Source: Fen-1245 sp963835535 (lineage in GTDB: Bacteria; Gemmatimonadota; Gemmatimonadetes; Gemmatimonadales; JACORV01). From it: DNA of 64,000 nt. The position numbers were made by a program, and so were the translations under genes. The notes under the pieces were generated by a model. That model searched no databases, was not told the origin of the DNA, and saw nothing but the letters and a program-made list of their open reading frames with translations. Every line of letters starts with the position of its first letter. Within the stretch, counting starts at the first letter, position 1. The stretch spans positions 1 through 64,000 of the forward strand of contig CAWIFL010000013.1 of NCBI GenBank assembly GCA_963835535.1. Direction: 5' to 3'. Below, piece after piece: positions 43,107 through 50,741 of the stretch.

Positions 43107-44262
43107 GCACGCGCCCCAGGCGCTCCGCGCCTTCCGCGAGCCGCTCCACGCCGACCGTCAGCGCGATGCGGAAGAACCCCTCCCCCGACGGGCCGAACGC
43201 GCTCCCCGGCAGGGTGATCACGCCTTCCTCATCCATGGCCTGCTTCGTGAACTCCGCCGATTTCATCCCGTCGGGGAGCGGCACCCAGAGGTAGAGCGTC
43301 GCCTTGGGCGGCGCGACTTCGAAGCCCGCCGCGGCGAGGGCCTTCAGGGTGACGTCGCGGCGCGACTCGTACAGGCGCACCGTGTCCTTCGCCATCTCCT
43401 CGGCGCGGTCCAAGACGGCGGCGCCGGCCGCCTGGATCGCGAGGAACGGCCCGGTGTCGTGGTACGACTTGACGGTGGTCAGCGCCTTGATCAGCTCGCG
43501 GTTGCCCACGACCCATCCGAGCCGCCACCCGGTCATCGAGAAGGTCTTCGAGCAGGAGTGGAACTCCAGCGCGACGTCCCGCGCGCCCTCGATCTCGAAG
43601 ATGCTCGGCGCCTTGTAGCCGTCGAAGGTGACCTCGACGTAGGGGTTGTCGTACGCGAGCGCGATCGCGTACTCGCGGCACACCGCCACGGTGCGCTCGA
43701 GATAGTCGCGCGGCGCGACGGCGGCCGTGGGGTTGTTCGGGTAGTTGAGGTAGACCAGGCGCGTCCGGCGCAGCACGTCGCGCGGCAGCTCGCCCAGCTC
43801 GACCAGGAAGTTCTTCTCCGCGAGGAGCGGCGCGATGCGCGGCTCGGCGCCCGAGGCGATCGCGCCCCCGATGTAGCACTGGTACCCCGGCTCCGGCACG
43901 AGGCAGACGTCGCCCGGCTCGCAGGTCGCGAGCGCCAGGTGCGCCAGCCCCTCCTTGGACCCCAGCAGCGGGAGCACCTCCGCCATCGGATCGAGGACCG
44001 TGCCGAACCGCCGCTTGTGGTAGCGCACGACGGCCTCGCGGAACGCGGGCAGGCCGAGCTGGAAGCCGTACCGGCTCATCGCCGGGTCCTTGAGCGCCTC
44101 CGTCAGGGCCCGCACCGCGACCGCGGGCGGCGGCACGTCCGCGTCCCCCGCCCCGAGGTCGATGACGTCCACGCCCGCCGCCAGCAGCTCCCGCTTGCGA
44201 CGCGGGATCTCGGCGAGGGGGTAGCCGGGGAACTTGCCTATGCGCTGGGACAGTCGGGCCAC
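43093..44262 (-). CDS. dapL: LL-diaminopimelate aminotransferase-like class I aminotransferase
   Basis: This 389-residue PLP-dependent class I/II aminotransferase carries 'LGAGDADVPPPAVAVRAL', 'GSKEGLAHLALA', 'LNYPNNPTAAV' (substrate Asn), 'AYDNPYVEVTF' and the PLP lysine in 'SCSKTFSMTGWRLGW'. The beginning 'LSQRIGKFPGYPLAEIPRRK' fits the DapL group that makes LL-diaminopimelate directly from tetrahydrodipicolinate for lysine and peptidoglycan. Alanine or aspartate aminotransferase activity is an alternative. GTG 44262 gives the standard N-terminus, and upstream in-frame residues are not family-like. Confidence 0.82.
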   Translation of the reverse strand: MARLSQRIGKFPGYPLAEIPRRKRELLAAGVDVIDLGAGDADVPPPAVAVRALTEALKDPAMSRYGFQLGLPAFREAVVRYHKRRFGTVLDPMAEVLPLLGSKEGLAHLALATCEPGDVCLVPEPGYQCYIGGAIASGAEPRIAPLLAEKNFLVELGELPRDVLRRTRLVYLNYPNNPTAAVAPRDYLERTVAVCREYAIALAYDNPYVEVTFDGYKAPSIFEIEGARDVALEFHSCSKTFSMTGWRLGWVVGNRELIKALTTVKSYHDTGPFLAIQAAGAAVLDRAEEMAKDTVRLYESRRDVTLKALAAAGFEVAPPKATLYLWVPLPDGMKSAEFTKQAMDEEGVITLPGSAFGPSGEGFFRIALTVGVERLAEGAERLGRVLARA

Positions 44263-44399
44263 CGGTCGGCTCCGGAGAGGCGGGTGCACGAGACCGCGGG
44301 ATCCACCAGGATTACGTCCGGCGGCGCGCTCGTGCTGCACGCCGCACTCATACCCCACCACGGATGAAAAGTACGTCCGGCGCGGCGATCAAGCACCAC

Positions 44400-45020
44400 C
44401 TAGCGCGCCCGGACGGGATTTCTGAGCACGCCGACGCCCGGGACCTCGACTTCGACCACGTCGCCGTCCACGAGGGGCCCGATCCCGGCGGGCGTGCCGG
44501 TCGCCACCAGATCCCCCGGCTCCAGCGTCATGACCCGCGAGATGAACGCGAGCAGCGCCGGGATGCCGAACACCATGTCCGCGGCGCGTCCCCGCTGGCG
44601 CTCCACCCCATTCACCCGGCAGACGACTTCAAGGGCCGAGAAGTTAAAGGACGCGTCCACCGGCTGGAGCCTCGGCCCCATCGGGCAGAACGTGTCGAAC
44701 CCCTTGGCCCGGGTCCACTGCCCGTCGGACTTCTGGAGATCGCGCGCCGTCACGTCGTTGACGCAGGTGAGCCCCAAGACCGCGGCACGCGCCGCCGCCT
44801 CGTCGCCCCGGCAGAGCCGCGTCCCGATGATCACGCCGATCTCGCCCTCGTGCTCGACCCGCCGCGACATGTCGGGCAGGAGGATCGGCTCGCCGTCGAA
44901 GACGACGGACGAGGGAGGCTTGAGGAACAGGAGGGGCTCCTTCGGCACCTCGTTCCCCAGCTCCTTCGCGTGCTCGACGTAGTTGCGACCGACACAGACG
45001 ATCTTGCCGGGTCTCCGCAT
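44400..45020 (-). CDS. Fumarylacetoacetate hydrolase-family protein
   Basis: A 206-residue single-domain FAH-family enzyme. Metal-binding motifs are visible: 'VEHEGEIGVIIG' (the E-x-E pair), 'NDVTARDLQ', 'KGFDTFCPMGP' and 'LVATGTPAGIGPL'. The start 'IVCVGRNYVEHAKELGN' is the usual one. Relatives include acylpyruvase, oxaloacetate decarboxylase and catechol-degradation hydrolases, so the exact reaction is open. The repeat block starts 20 bp upstream of its ATG. Confidence 0.88.
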   Translation of the reverse strand: MRRPGKIVCVGRNYVEHAKELGNEVPKEPLLFLKPPSSVVFDGEPILLPDMSRRVEHEGEIGVIIGTRLCRGDEAAARAAVLGLTCVNDVTARDLQKSDGQWTRAKGFDTFCPMGPRLQPVDASFNFSALEVVCRVNGVERQRGRAADMVFGIPALLAFISRVMTLEPGDLVATGTPAGIGPLVDGDVVEVEVPGVGVLRNPVRAR

Positions 45021-45040
45021 CGGACGGCTCCTCAGGTGGA

Positions 45041-45200
45041 GGCGTGAGAGGTGAGACGTGAGAGGAACAAGTGAGAGGGTAAGATGCGTGAGAGGTGAGA
45101 AGGAGAGGCGTGAGAGGTCCCCTCTCACGCCCTTGCCCTCTCACGTCTCACGCCGTTCGCCCTCTCACTTCTCACCTGTCCCCCTCACTTCTCACGCCGT
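45041..45200. repeat. GTGAGA-type inverted-repeat block
   Basis: The left half (45041-45118) holds seven copies of GTGAGA in direct order, the right half (45120-45200) six copies of TCTCAC, so the block is one large imperfect palindrome. Its centre is an exact 11-bp stem (GGCGTGAGAGG and its complement) with a 3-nt loop. The right edge enters the helicase gene and supplies its last codons and TGA. Confidence 0.88.
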
Positions 45201-47698
45201 GAAGTTCGAAGAACTCCCTGATCTGCCTGATCAGTTCGTGCCACGGCCCCATGAACCTGCGTCGCGTCCGGCAGTCCCTCCAGGAGCGCGCCGCCGTACC
45301 GCTTCCGCAGCACCCGCGGGTCCAGCAGCACCACCACGCCGACGTCCGTCCGCGAGCGGATGAGCCGGCCGAAGCCCTGCTTGAGCTTCAGCGCGGCGAG
45401 CGGCACCAGGTACTCGTTGAACGGGTCGCCGCCGGACGCCTCGATGGCCTCGCAGCGCGCGGCGGTGAGCGGCTCGGTCGGCACGCGGAACGGCAGCTTG
45501 GCGATCACCAGGGCGCGGAGCGCGAGCCCGGGCACGTCCACGCCTTCCCAGAACGAGTCCGTGCCCAGGAGGATGGCCGAGCCGGCGTCGCGGAAGCGGC
45601 GCAGCAGCTGGTCGCGCGGCGCGTCCCCCTGCACCAGCAGCGGCCAGCGGCCGGCGACGTCGGCGCGCGCGCCGAGCGCGGCGGCCGCCTGCCGCAGGGC
45701 GCGGTGGCTCGTGAAGAGGACGAACAGCCCGCCGTCGGAGGCGTGCGCGACGTCGGCCGCGATCTCGGCGACCCGCGCGCCGTGTCCCTCCGCGTCGTCC
45801 CGCGGCTCGGGCAGGTCGTCGGGCACGACGAACAGGCACTGGTCGCGGTAGTTGAAGGGCGACGGCAGCACCTCGCGCACCCCTTCGCGCGAGGGCGGCA
45901 GGTCGAGGCCGAGGCGCCGCGCGAGGAACTCGAAGGAGCCCCCGGTCGCCAGCGTCGCGCTGGTCAGGGTGATCGTCTCGACCCGGTCGAAGAGCATCTC
46001 CTTGAGGAGCGGCGCCAGCTCCAGCGGCACGGCGGCGAGCGCGACGTGCGCGCCGCCGCGCCGCTCGATCCACCGCACCGTCGGGGGCAGGCCGGCCGGG
46101 GGCCGGAGCGTCGTGCGCACCGCGTCGCGCGCCGCCTCCAGACGGTTGGAGAGCCCGCGCAGCTCGCCCGCCAGCGACTGGATCCGGTCCGCCCCTTCCT
46201 CCGACCCCAGCCGCTCCACGAGGGCCACCACGGCCTCCCGGACCAGGCCGAGCGCGTAGCCGAAGTTGTCGAGCGCGTCGCCGAGCCCGCCGCCGGCGGC
46301 CGACCAGATGGGGTCGGCGGCGAACGCGTCGCCCAGGCGGACGACGTTGTCGGCCTTGCCGGCCAGGTAGGCGTCGAGGATCCGGAAGAGCAGCTCGGCG
46401 CTGCGCCGCGCGTCCGCCAGCGCCGGGCGGAGGCGCGATTCGATCTGCTGCATGGCCGTCTCGCGCAGGGGCTCGTCCGCCTCGGCCGCGAGCGCGCCCC
46501 GCAGCGCCGGCAGGACGCCGCGGTTGCCACGCTCCAGCCGCGACAGCATCCGCTCCACGCCGCGCGACGTGGCCTGCATGCCGAGGTGCGTGGCGGCCGT
46601 GTCCTCCAGGTGGTGCGCCTCGTCGAGCACGAGGCGGCGATACGGCGGGAGCACCGCCGCCTCCTCGAAGTTCCCCTGGGCGCGCCGCACGGCGAGATCG
46701 CTCGCCAGGAGGTGGTGGTTCACCACCACCACGTCCGCGTCGGCGGCGCGGCGCCGCGCCTCGAAGACGAAGCACCCGTCGAAGTGCGGACAGCGCAGCC
46801 GGGTGCACAGGTCCGACTCGGCCGCGACCTCGTCCCACACCTCGGAGCTGGGCGTGAACGACAGGTCCGAGAGGCTGCCGTCCGACGTGTGCGCCGCCCA
46901 CGACGCAATGGCTTCCAGCTCGTCGCGGCGGTCCGGCTCGAGGAGCGTGCCGACGCCCCGCCGCGCCTGCTCCAGTCGCGTCAGGCAGACGTAGTTGCGC
47001 CACCCCTTGAGCAGCGCGTAGCGCACCGGACGGTCCTCGGTGCCGAGGGCGCGGGCCAGCAGCGGGAGGTCCTTCCCGACCAGCTGCTCCTGCAGGTTGA
47101 TGGTGTTCGTGGAGACGATGGTGCGCTCGCCGTTCACCACGGCCCACCGGATCGCCGGCACGAGGTACGCGAAGCTCTTCCCGATCCCGGTCCCGGCCTC
47201 GAGCACCGCGATCGAGCCGTCGTTGTACGCGTCGGCGATGTAGGCCGCCATGTCGCGCTGGGCCTGGCGGTCCTCGTGCGCGCCCAGCTCGCGCGCCACG
47301 GGGCCCGCGGGCGCGAGGAGCCGCGCAACGGCGACGGCATCGAGCGGCTCGGTGCCGCGCGGCTTCGGCACCTCGACGACGACGTACAGCTCGTCGGCCC
47401 GGTTGTCCACGATCCCGAAGCCGATGCCGCCGTCGTGCAGGCGCACCGCGACGTCGAGATCGGCGTTCGAGGGCTCGAGCAGCCCGCTCGGGTGGTTGTG
47501 GAGCACCATCTGCCCGCGGGACGCGACGCCCGGCAGGGCGAGCACCGCGTCCACGGTACCGCGCGCGACGGGCTCCGCTCCCCGCACCGTGCCATCGGCG
47601 GCGACGTCGGCGACGAACGAAACCTCGCGGCCGCCGGCCTCCGCGATCGCCGCGGCGATGGCGGAGCGGGCCGCGGCGCCGAGCCGCGCGGTGCTCAC
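45185..47698 (-). CDS. DinG-type helicase fused to an N-terminal RadC-like JAMM domain
   Basis: This 837-residue fusion starts with a JAMM/MPN+ metalloprotease-type domain: Glu25, 'HNHPSG' (His67, His69), Ser77 and Asp80, the exact RadC-like spacing. Residues from about 140 on form an XPD/DinG superfamily 2 helicase. Walker A is 'EAGTGIGKSFAYLVP', and four Cys for an iron-sulfur cluster occur in 'YVCL' and 'DLCTRLRCPHFDGC'. 'LVLDEAHHLED' is the DEAH box, and motif VI is 'QGFGRLIRSRTD'. GTG 47698 overlaps the preceding stop. The last residues derive from the adjacent repeat block. Confidence 0.9.
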   Translation of the reverse strand: MSTARLGAAARSAIAAAIAEAGGREVSFVADVAADGTVRGAEPVARGTVDAVLALPGVASRGQMVLHNHPSGLLEPSNADLDVAVRLHDGGIGFGIVDNRADELYVVVEVPKPRGTEPLDAVAVARLLAPAGPVARELGAHEDRQAQRDMAAYIADAYNDGSIAVLEAGTGIGKSFAYLVPAIRWAVVNGERTIVSTNTINLQEQLVGKDLPLLARALGTEDRPVRYALLKGWRNYVCLTRLEQARRGVGTLLEPDRRDELEAIASWAAHTSDGSLSDLSFTPSSEVWDEVAAESDLCTRLRCPHFDGCFVFEARRRAADADVVVVNHHLLASDLAVRRAQGNFEEAAVLPPYRRLVLDEAHHLEDTAATHLGMQATSRGVERMLSRLERGNRGVLPALRGALAAEADEPLRETAMQQIESRLRPALADARRSAELLFRILDAYLAGKADNVVRLGDAFAADPIWSAAGGGLGDALDNFGYALGLVREAVVALVERLGSEEGADRIQSLAGELRGLSNRLEAARDAVRTTLRPPAGLPPTVRWIERRGGAHVALAAVPLELAPLLKEMLFDRVETITLTSATLATGGSFEFLARRLGLDLPPSREGVREVLPSPFNYRDQCLFVVPDDLPEPRDDAEGHGARVAEIAADVAHASDGGLFVLFTSHRALRQAAAALGARADVAGRWPLLVQGDAPRDQLLRRFRDAGSAILLGTDSFWEGVDVPGLALRALVIAKLPFRVPTEPLTAARCEAIEASGGDPFNEYLVPLAALKLKQGFGRLIRSRTDVGVVVLLDPRVLRKRYGGALLEGLPDATQVHGAVARTDQADQGVLRTSRREK

Positions 47699-48987
47699 GT
47701 CTTGAGTTCGCGCTTGCGCGCCGCGGGGAAGAGCACGTTGTTGAGAATGAGCCGGTAGCCCGGCGATGTCGGATGCAGCGACAGGTCGGTCGGCGGACTC
47801 CCGACCTGGTGCTGCGGGTCCTCGGGGTCGTGGCCGCCCAGGTAGGTCCAGGTCCCGCGGCCCAGGTCGCCGTGGATGTACTTCACCCACGGCGCGCCCG
47901 CCTCGTCGGCCAGGACGATGTCGGCGGCCTTGAGGGTGCGGCGCGTGAAGCTCGTGGTGATGCCGTAGAAGTCCGGGATCACCTGCCGGTGACACTGCAC
48001 CAGCATCGTCGGCACGGGATCAATCTTGGCGCTGAAGTTGAACAGCGCGAACGCGCCGAGCGGCTGGCGCAGCCCCGGGTTGTTGACCTGGTGCCCGTCG
48101 ATGTCCGAGAAGGCCGGGATCGCCGGGTTCTTCTCGAGGTGCGCGTCCTTGCACGCCAGCGCCTGGGTCCAGTCGAGCTTGGCGTCGGCGTCGGGATCCA
48201 TCGGCGTGCCGTCGGCGAACTCCGCGGCGATGTCCACGTCGTGCGCGGCCAGGGCCAGCTCCAGGGTCTCGGTCGCCGTGCACATCGCGAACAGGAAGCC
48301 GCCGCCGTCCACGAAGGCGCGGATGCGGCGGGCCACCGCCTTCTTCAGGGCGGGCACGTCGTCGAACGAGAGGGTGCGCGCCACCGCCTGGTTCTCCTGC
48401 ACCATGTCGGCGAGCCAGGCCGCGCCGGCGTAGGAGAGGTAGAACTTGGAGTACTGGCCGGTGAAGTCCTCGTGGTGCAGATGCAGCCAGTCGAAGTCGG
48501 CCAGCCGCCCGCCCAGGACTTCGGTGTCCCAGACGCGCGTGAAGGGGATGTCGGCGTAGCGGAGCGCGAGCGTCACCGCGTCGTCCCAGGGCGGAGCGAA
48601 GGGCGGCGAGTAGATGGCGACGCGCGGCGCCTTCTCGAGCGGCACGGCGTCCATGTTGCCCTGCTCGATGGTGCCCCGGATGTCGAGCACGTCGGCGTCC
48701 GACACGCTCAGGGCGGCGACGCCCGCCAGCGTGGCGGCGCGCCGCGCGATCCCGTCGTCCGGGATGAGGAACGACCCCCCGCGATAGTTGAGCAGCCACT
48801 CGGTGTGGCCGCCGCGCTTGACGGCGTCGTACGCGAGGCCGTAGGCCTTGAGGTGGTTGGTCTGCTCCTCGTCCATCGGCACGAGCAGGGACGCCGCACC
48901 TCCGTGCGTCCGTGCGTCCGTGCGTCGGTGCGTCCAGGCGAGGGCGCCCGCGCCGGCCATCGCGCCGAGGAAGTCCCGCCGCTTCAC
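47695..48987 (-). CDS. Tat-exported protein of the 'asparagine synthetase B-like' group
   Basis: A 430-residue protein with a twin-arginine leader (KRRDFLGAMAGAGALAW). The body contains 'EWLLNYRGGSFLIPDDGIARR', 'FDWLHLHHEDFTGQYSKFYLSYAG', 'FVDGGGFLFAMCTATETLELAL' and 'GHDPEDPQHQVGS'. Similar proteins are often labelled asparagine synthetase B in databases, but no synthetase motifs are seen here. The Gly-rich 'MCTATE' turn recalls class I glutamine amidotransferase-like folds (inference). Four 8-bp repeats encode 'HRRTDARTHGG' right after the leader. It is coupled to the TPR and DinG genes by GTGA overlaps. Confidence 0.72.
   Translation of the reverse strand: MKRRDFLGAMAGAGALAWTHRRTDARTHGGAASLLVPMDEEQTNHLKAYGLAYDAVKRGGHTEWLLNYRGGSFLIPDDGIARRAATLAGVAALSVSDADVLDIRGTIEQGNMDAVPLEKAPRVAIYSPPFAPPWDDAVTLALRYADIPFTRVWDTEVLGGRLADFDWLHLHHEDFTGQYSKFYLSYAGAAWLADMVQENQAVARTLSFDDVPALKKAVARRIRAFVDGGGFLFAMCTATETLELALAAHDVDIAAEFADGTPMDPDADAKLDWTQALACKDAHLEKNPAIPAFSDIDGHQVNNPGLRQPLGAFALFNFSAKIDPVPTMLVQCHRQVIPDFYGITTSFTRRTLKAADIVLADEAGAPWVKYIHGDLGRGTWTYLGGHDPEDPQHQVGSPPTDLSLHPTSPGYRLILNNVLFPAARKRELKT
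48903..48934 (-). repeat. Four tandem 8-bp repeats (GACGCACG) inside a Tat-signal gene
   Basis: On the coding strand there are four GACGCAC-type units (one with a single mismatch), 32 bp in all, the same unit as at 28041. They code for the junction between the leader and mature part of the Tat-exported protein. Confidence 0.87.
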
Positions 48988-50741
48988 GTGCCGGGCACCA
49001 GGCCGCGCACCCGATCGAGCTCGCGGCGCGCCTCGGGCACCAGCGCGCTCTCGGGGTGCGCCAGGATCATCGCTTCGAGGCGCCGGGCCGCCCCCTTCAC
49101 GTCGCCGCGGCCGGCGAGGGCGCGGGCGAGCGCGAGCTCCGCCGCCGGCGCCGCGTTGGACGCGCCGAACCGGTCGGCCACCTCCAGCCACAGCGCCTCC
49201 GCGCCCGCCGAGTCGCGACCCGCGGCGGCGCACCGCGCCGCCCAGGCGAGCAGCGCGGGCTCCGCCTCCGACCCCGCAGCGGAATCGGCGAGGCCGCGCG
49301 CCACCGCGACCAGGGCGCGCGACGCCCCGAGCGAGTCGCCGCGCGCGGCGCGGAGCAGCGCGGCGCCCAGCTCGGGAAGCGTGTCCCGTCCCACCGCGTC
49401 GATCAGCGCCACCGTCTCGGCTCGCAACGGCGCCAGCGCGCGATCGCCCACCGACGCGCCGGCGAGGCGCAGCAGCCGCCGCGCCTCCGCCAGGCGCCCG
49501 CGATACAGGGCCACCCAGCCGCGCACCTCGTCCCCGGCGAGCGACGAATCGCCGTCCACCGCGCGCTCCGCCCGCTCGAGGGCGCCACGCCGCAGCCACC
49601 CGCGCGCGATGACGCGGGCGAGCCGCTCCCGCTCCGTGCCGCTCAGACGCTCGAGCGCGGCGGCGAGCGTCCGAGAGGCCTCCTCCGGATTCCCTTCCCG
49701 CACCTGCAGCTCGACCGTCGCGGCCGCCGCCGCCGAGCGGGTCTCGCCGTCGGCAGACGTGTCCGCCGCCAGCGTCCGGAGCACCCGCCGCGCGGCAGCG
49801 GTGTCGCCGGCCGCGGCGAACGCCTGGGCGCTCTCGATCCTGGTCCGCCCCGCGTCCTCCGGCGGGAGCGCCGCCGCCAGCAGGTCGTAGGCCGCGCCCG
49901 CCGCGCGCTGCGCATCGGGCCCGCCGAGGGCTTGCGAGCGCTCGGCGAAGGTCCGCAGCGCGACGATCCGGAGCGAATCGGATGCGGGCAGCGCGTCCTT
50001 GAGCAGCGCCCAGGCCCGGCCCGGCTCGCTCCACCCGAGCAGCAGATCCGCCGCCAGCTGCCGGCCGGTCGCCGCTTCCGGGCCCGACGCGGTCAGGGCG
50101 GCGATCACGGCGTCACGCGCCGCGGTCGGCGCGGGCCGGAGACTGAAGGACGCCGCATCCGCGTAGACGGCCTGCGCCCCCACCGCGGCCCTCCACTCCC
50201 GGGCGGCGCCCGCCCAGTCCCCCTGCTGCACGTCCACCTGCGCCAGCTCGGGCGCGAGGGCCGAAGGGTCGCCCAGCCGCTGCCGCGCGAGCAGGACCGC
50301 GTCCCGCGCGTCCTGCACGCGGCCGGCCCTGAAGGAGAGGCGCGCCCACTCCCGGTAGGGCGCCGGGCTGGCGGAGTCCACCGCCACCCACCGGGACAAC
50401 GCCCTGGCCGCGAGCGAGTCCCGTCCCATCGCGCGCAGCGTGCGCAGCTCGACCGCGTAGGCGGTCGCCGCCGCAGGGTTCGCCGCGATCGCGCGCTCCG
50501 CGCAGGCCAGCACCGTGTCCCGCTGCGCCGGCTGGACGAATACGCGCTCCAGGCCGAGCAGCGCCGCGGCGTTGGTGGGCTCCTCCGCGAGCACCTGGCG
50601 GTACAGCGTTCCCGCTTCGTTCCACGCTCCCACCCCCTCGAGGTCCATCGCGCGGAGCAGGATCTCCTGCCCCGCCGCGTGCGCCGGCGCCACGGCCGCC
50701 AGCGCCAGCAGCACCAGGAGCGGACTAGCGACCCTGCGCAT
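48984..50741 (-). CDS. Exported tetratricopeptide-repeat protein
   Basis: This 585-residue protein has a signal peptide (about 1-23, ending APAHAAG). Degenerate helical repeats of TPR type follow throughout ('AAALLGLERVFVQPAQRD', 'PYREWARLSFRAGRVQDARDAVLLARQRL', 'APAAELALARALAGRGDVKGAARRLEAMI' as partial examples). These mediate protein-protein contacts in the periplasm. The start overlaps the end of the DUF4175 gene by 17 bp, and the stop overlaps the next gene (GTGA). It belongs to the DUF4159/DUF4175 cluster, for which it is probably a scaffold. Confidence 0.82.
   Translation of the reverse strand: MRRVASPLLVLLALAAVAPAHAAGQEILLRAMDLEGVGAWNEAGTLYRQVLAEEPTNAAALLGLERVFVQPAQRDTVLACAERAIAANPAAATAYAVELRTLRAMGRDSLAARALSRWVAVDSASPAPYREWARLSFRAGRVQDARDAVLLARQRLGDPSALAPELAQVDVQQGDWAGAAREWRAAVGAQAVYADAASFSLRPAPTAARDAVIAALTASGPEAATGRQLAADLLLGWSEPGRAWALLKDALPASDSLRIVALRTFAERSQALGGPDAQRAAGAAYDLLAAALPPEDAGRTRIESAQAFAAAGDTAAARRVLRTLAADTSADGETRSAAAAATVELQVREGNPEEASRTLAAALERLSGTERERLARVIARGWLRRGALERAERAVDGDSSLAGDEVRGWVALYRGRLAEARRLLRLAGASVGDRALAPLRAETVALIDAVGRDTLPELGAALLRAARGDSLGASRALVAVARGLADSAAGSEAEPALLAWAARCAAAGRDSAGAEALWLEVADRFGASNAAPAAELALARALAGRGDVKGAARRLEAMILAHPESALVPEARRELDRVRGLVPGT

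Noticed and set aside
45041..45200. CRISPR array
   Set aside because: The repeat units are 6-8 bp, change orientation at a central hairpin, and have no regular unique spacers. No cas genes are nearby.
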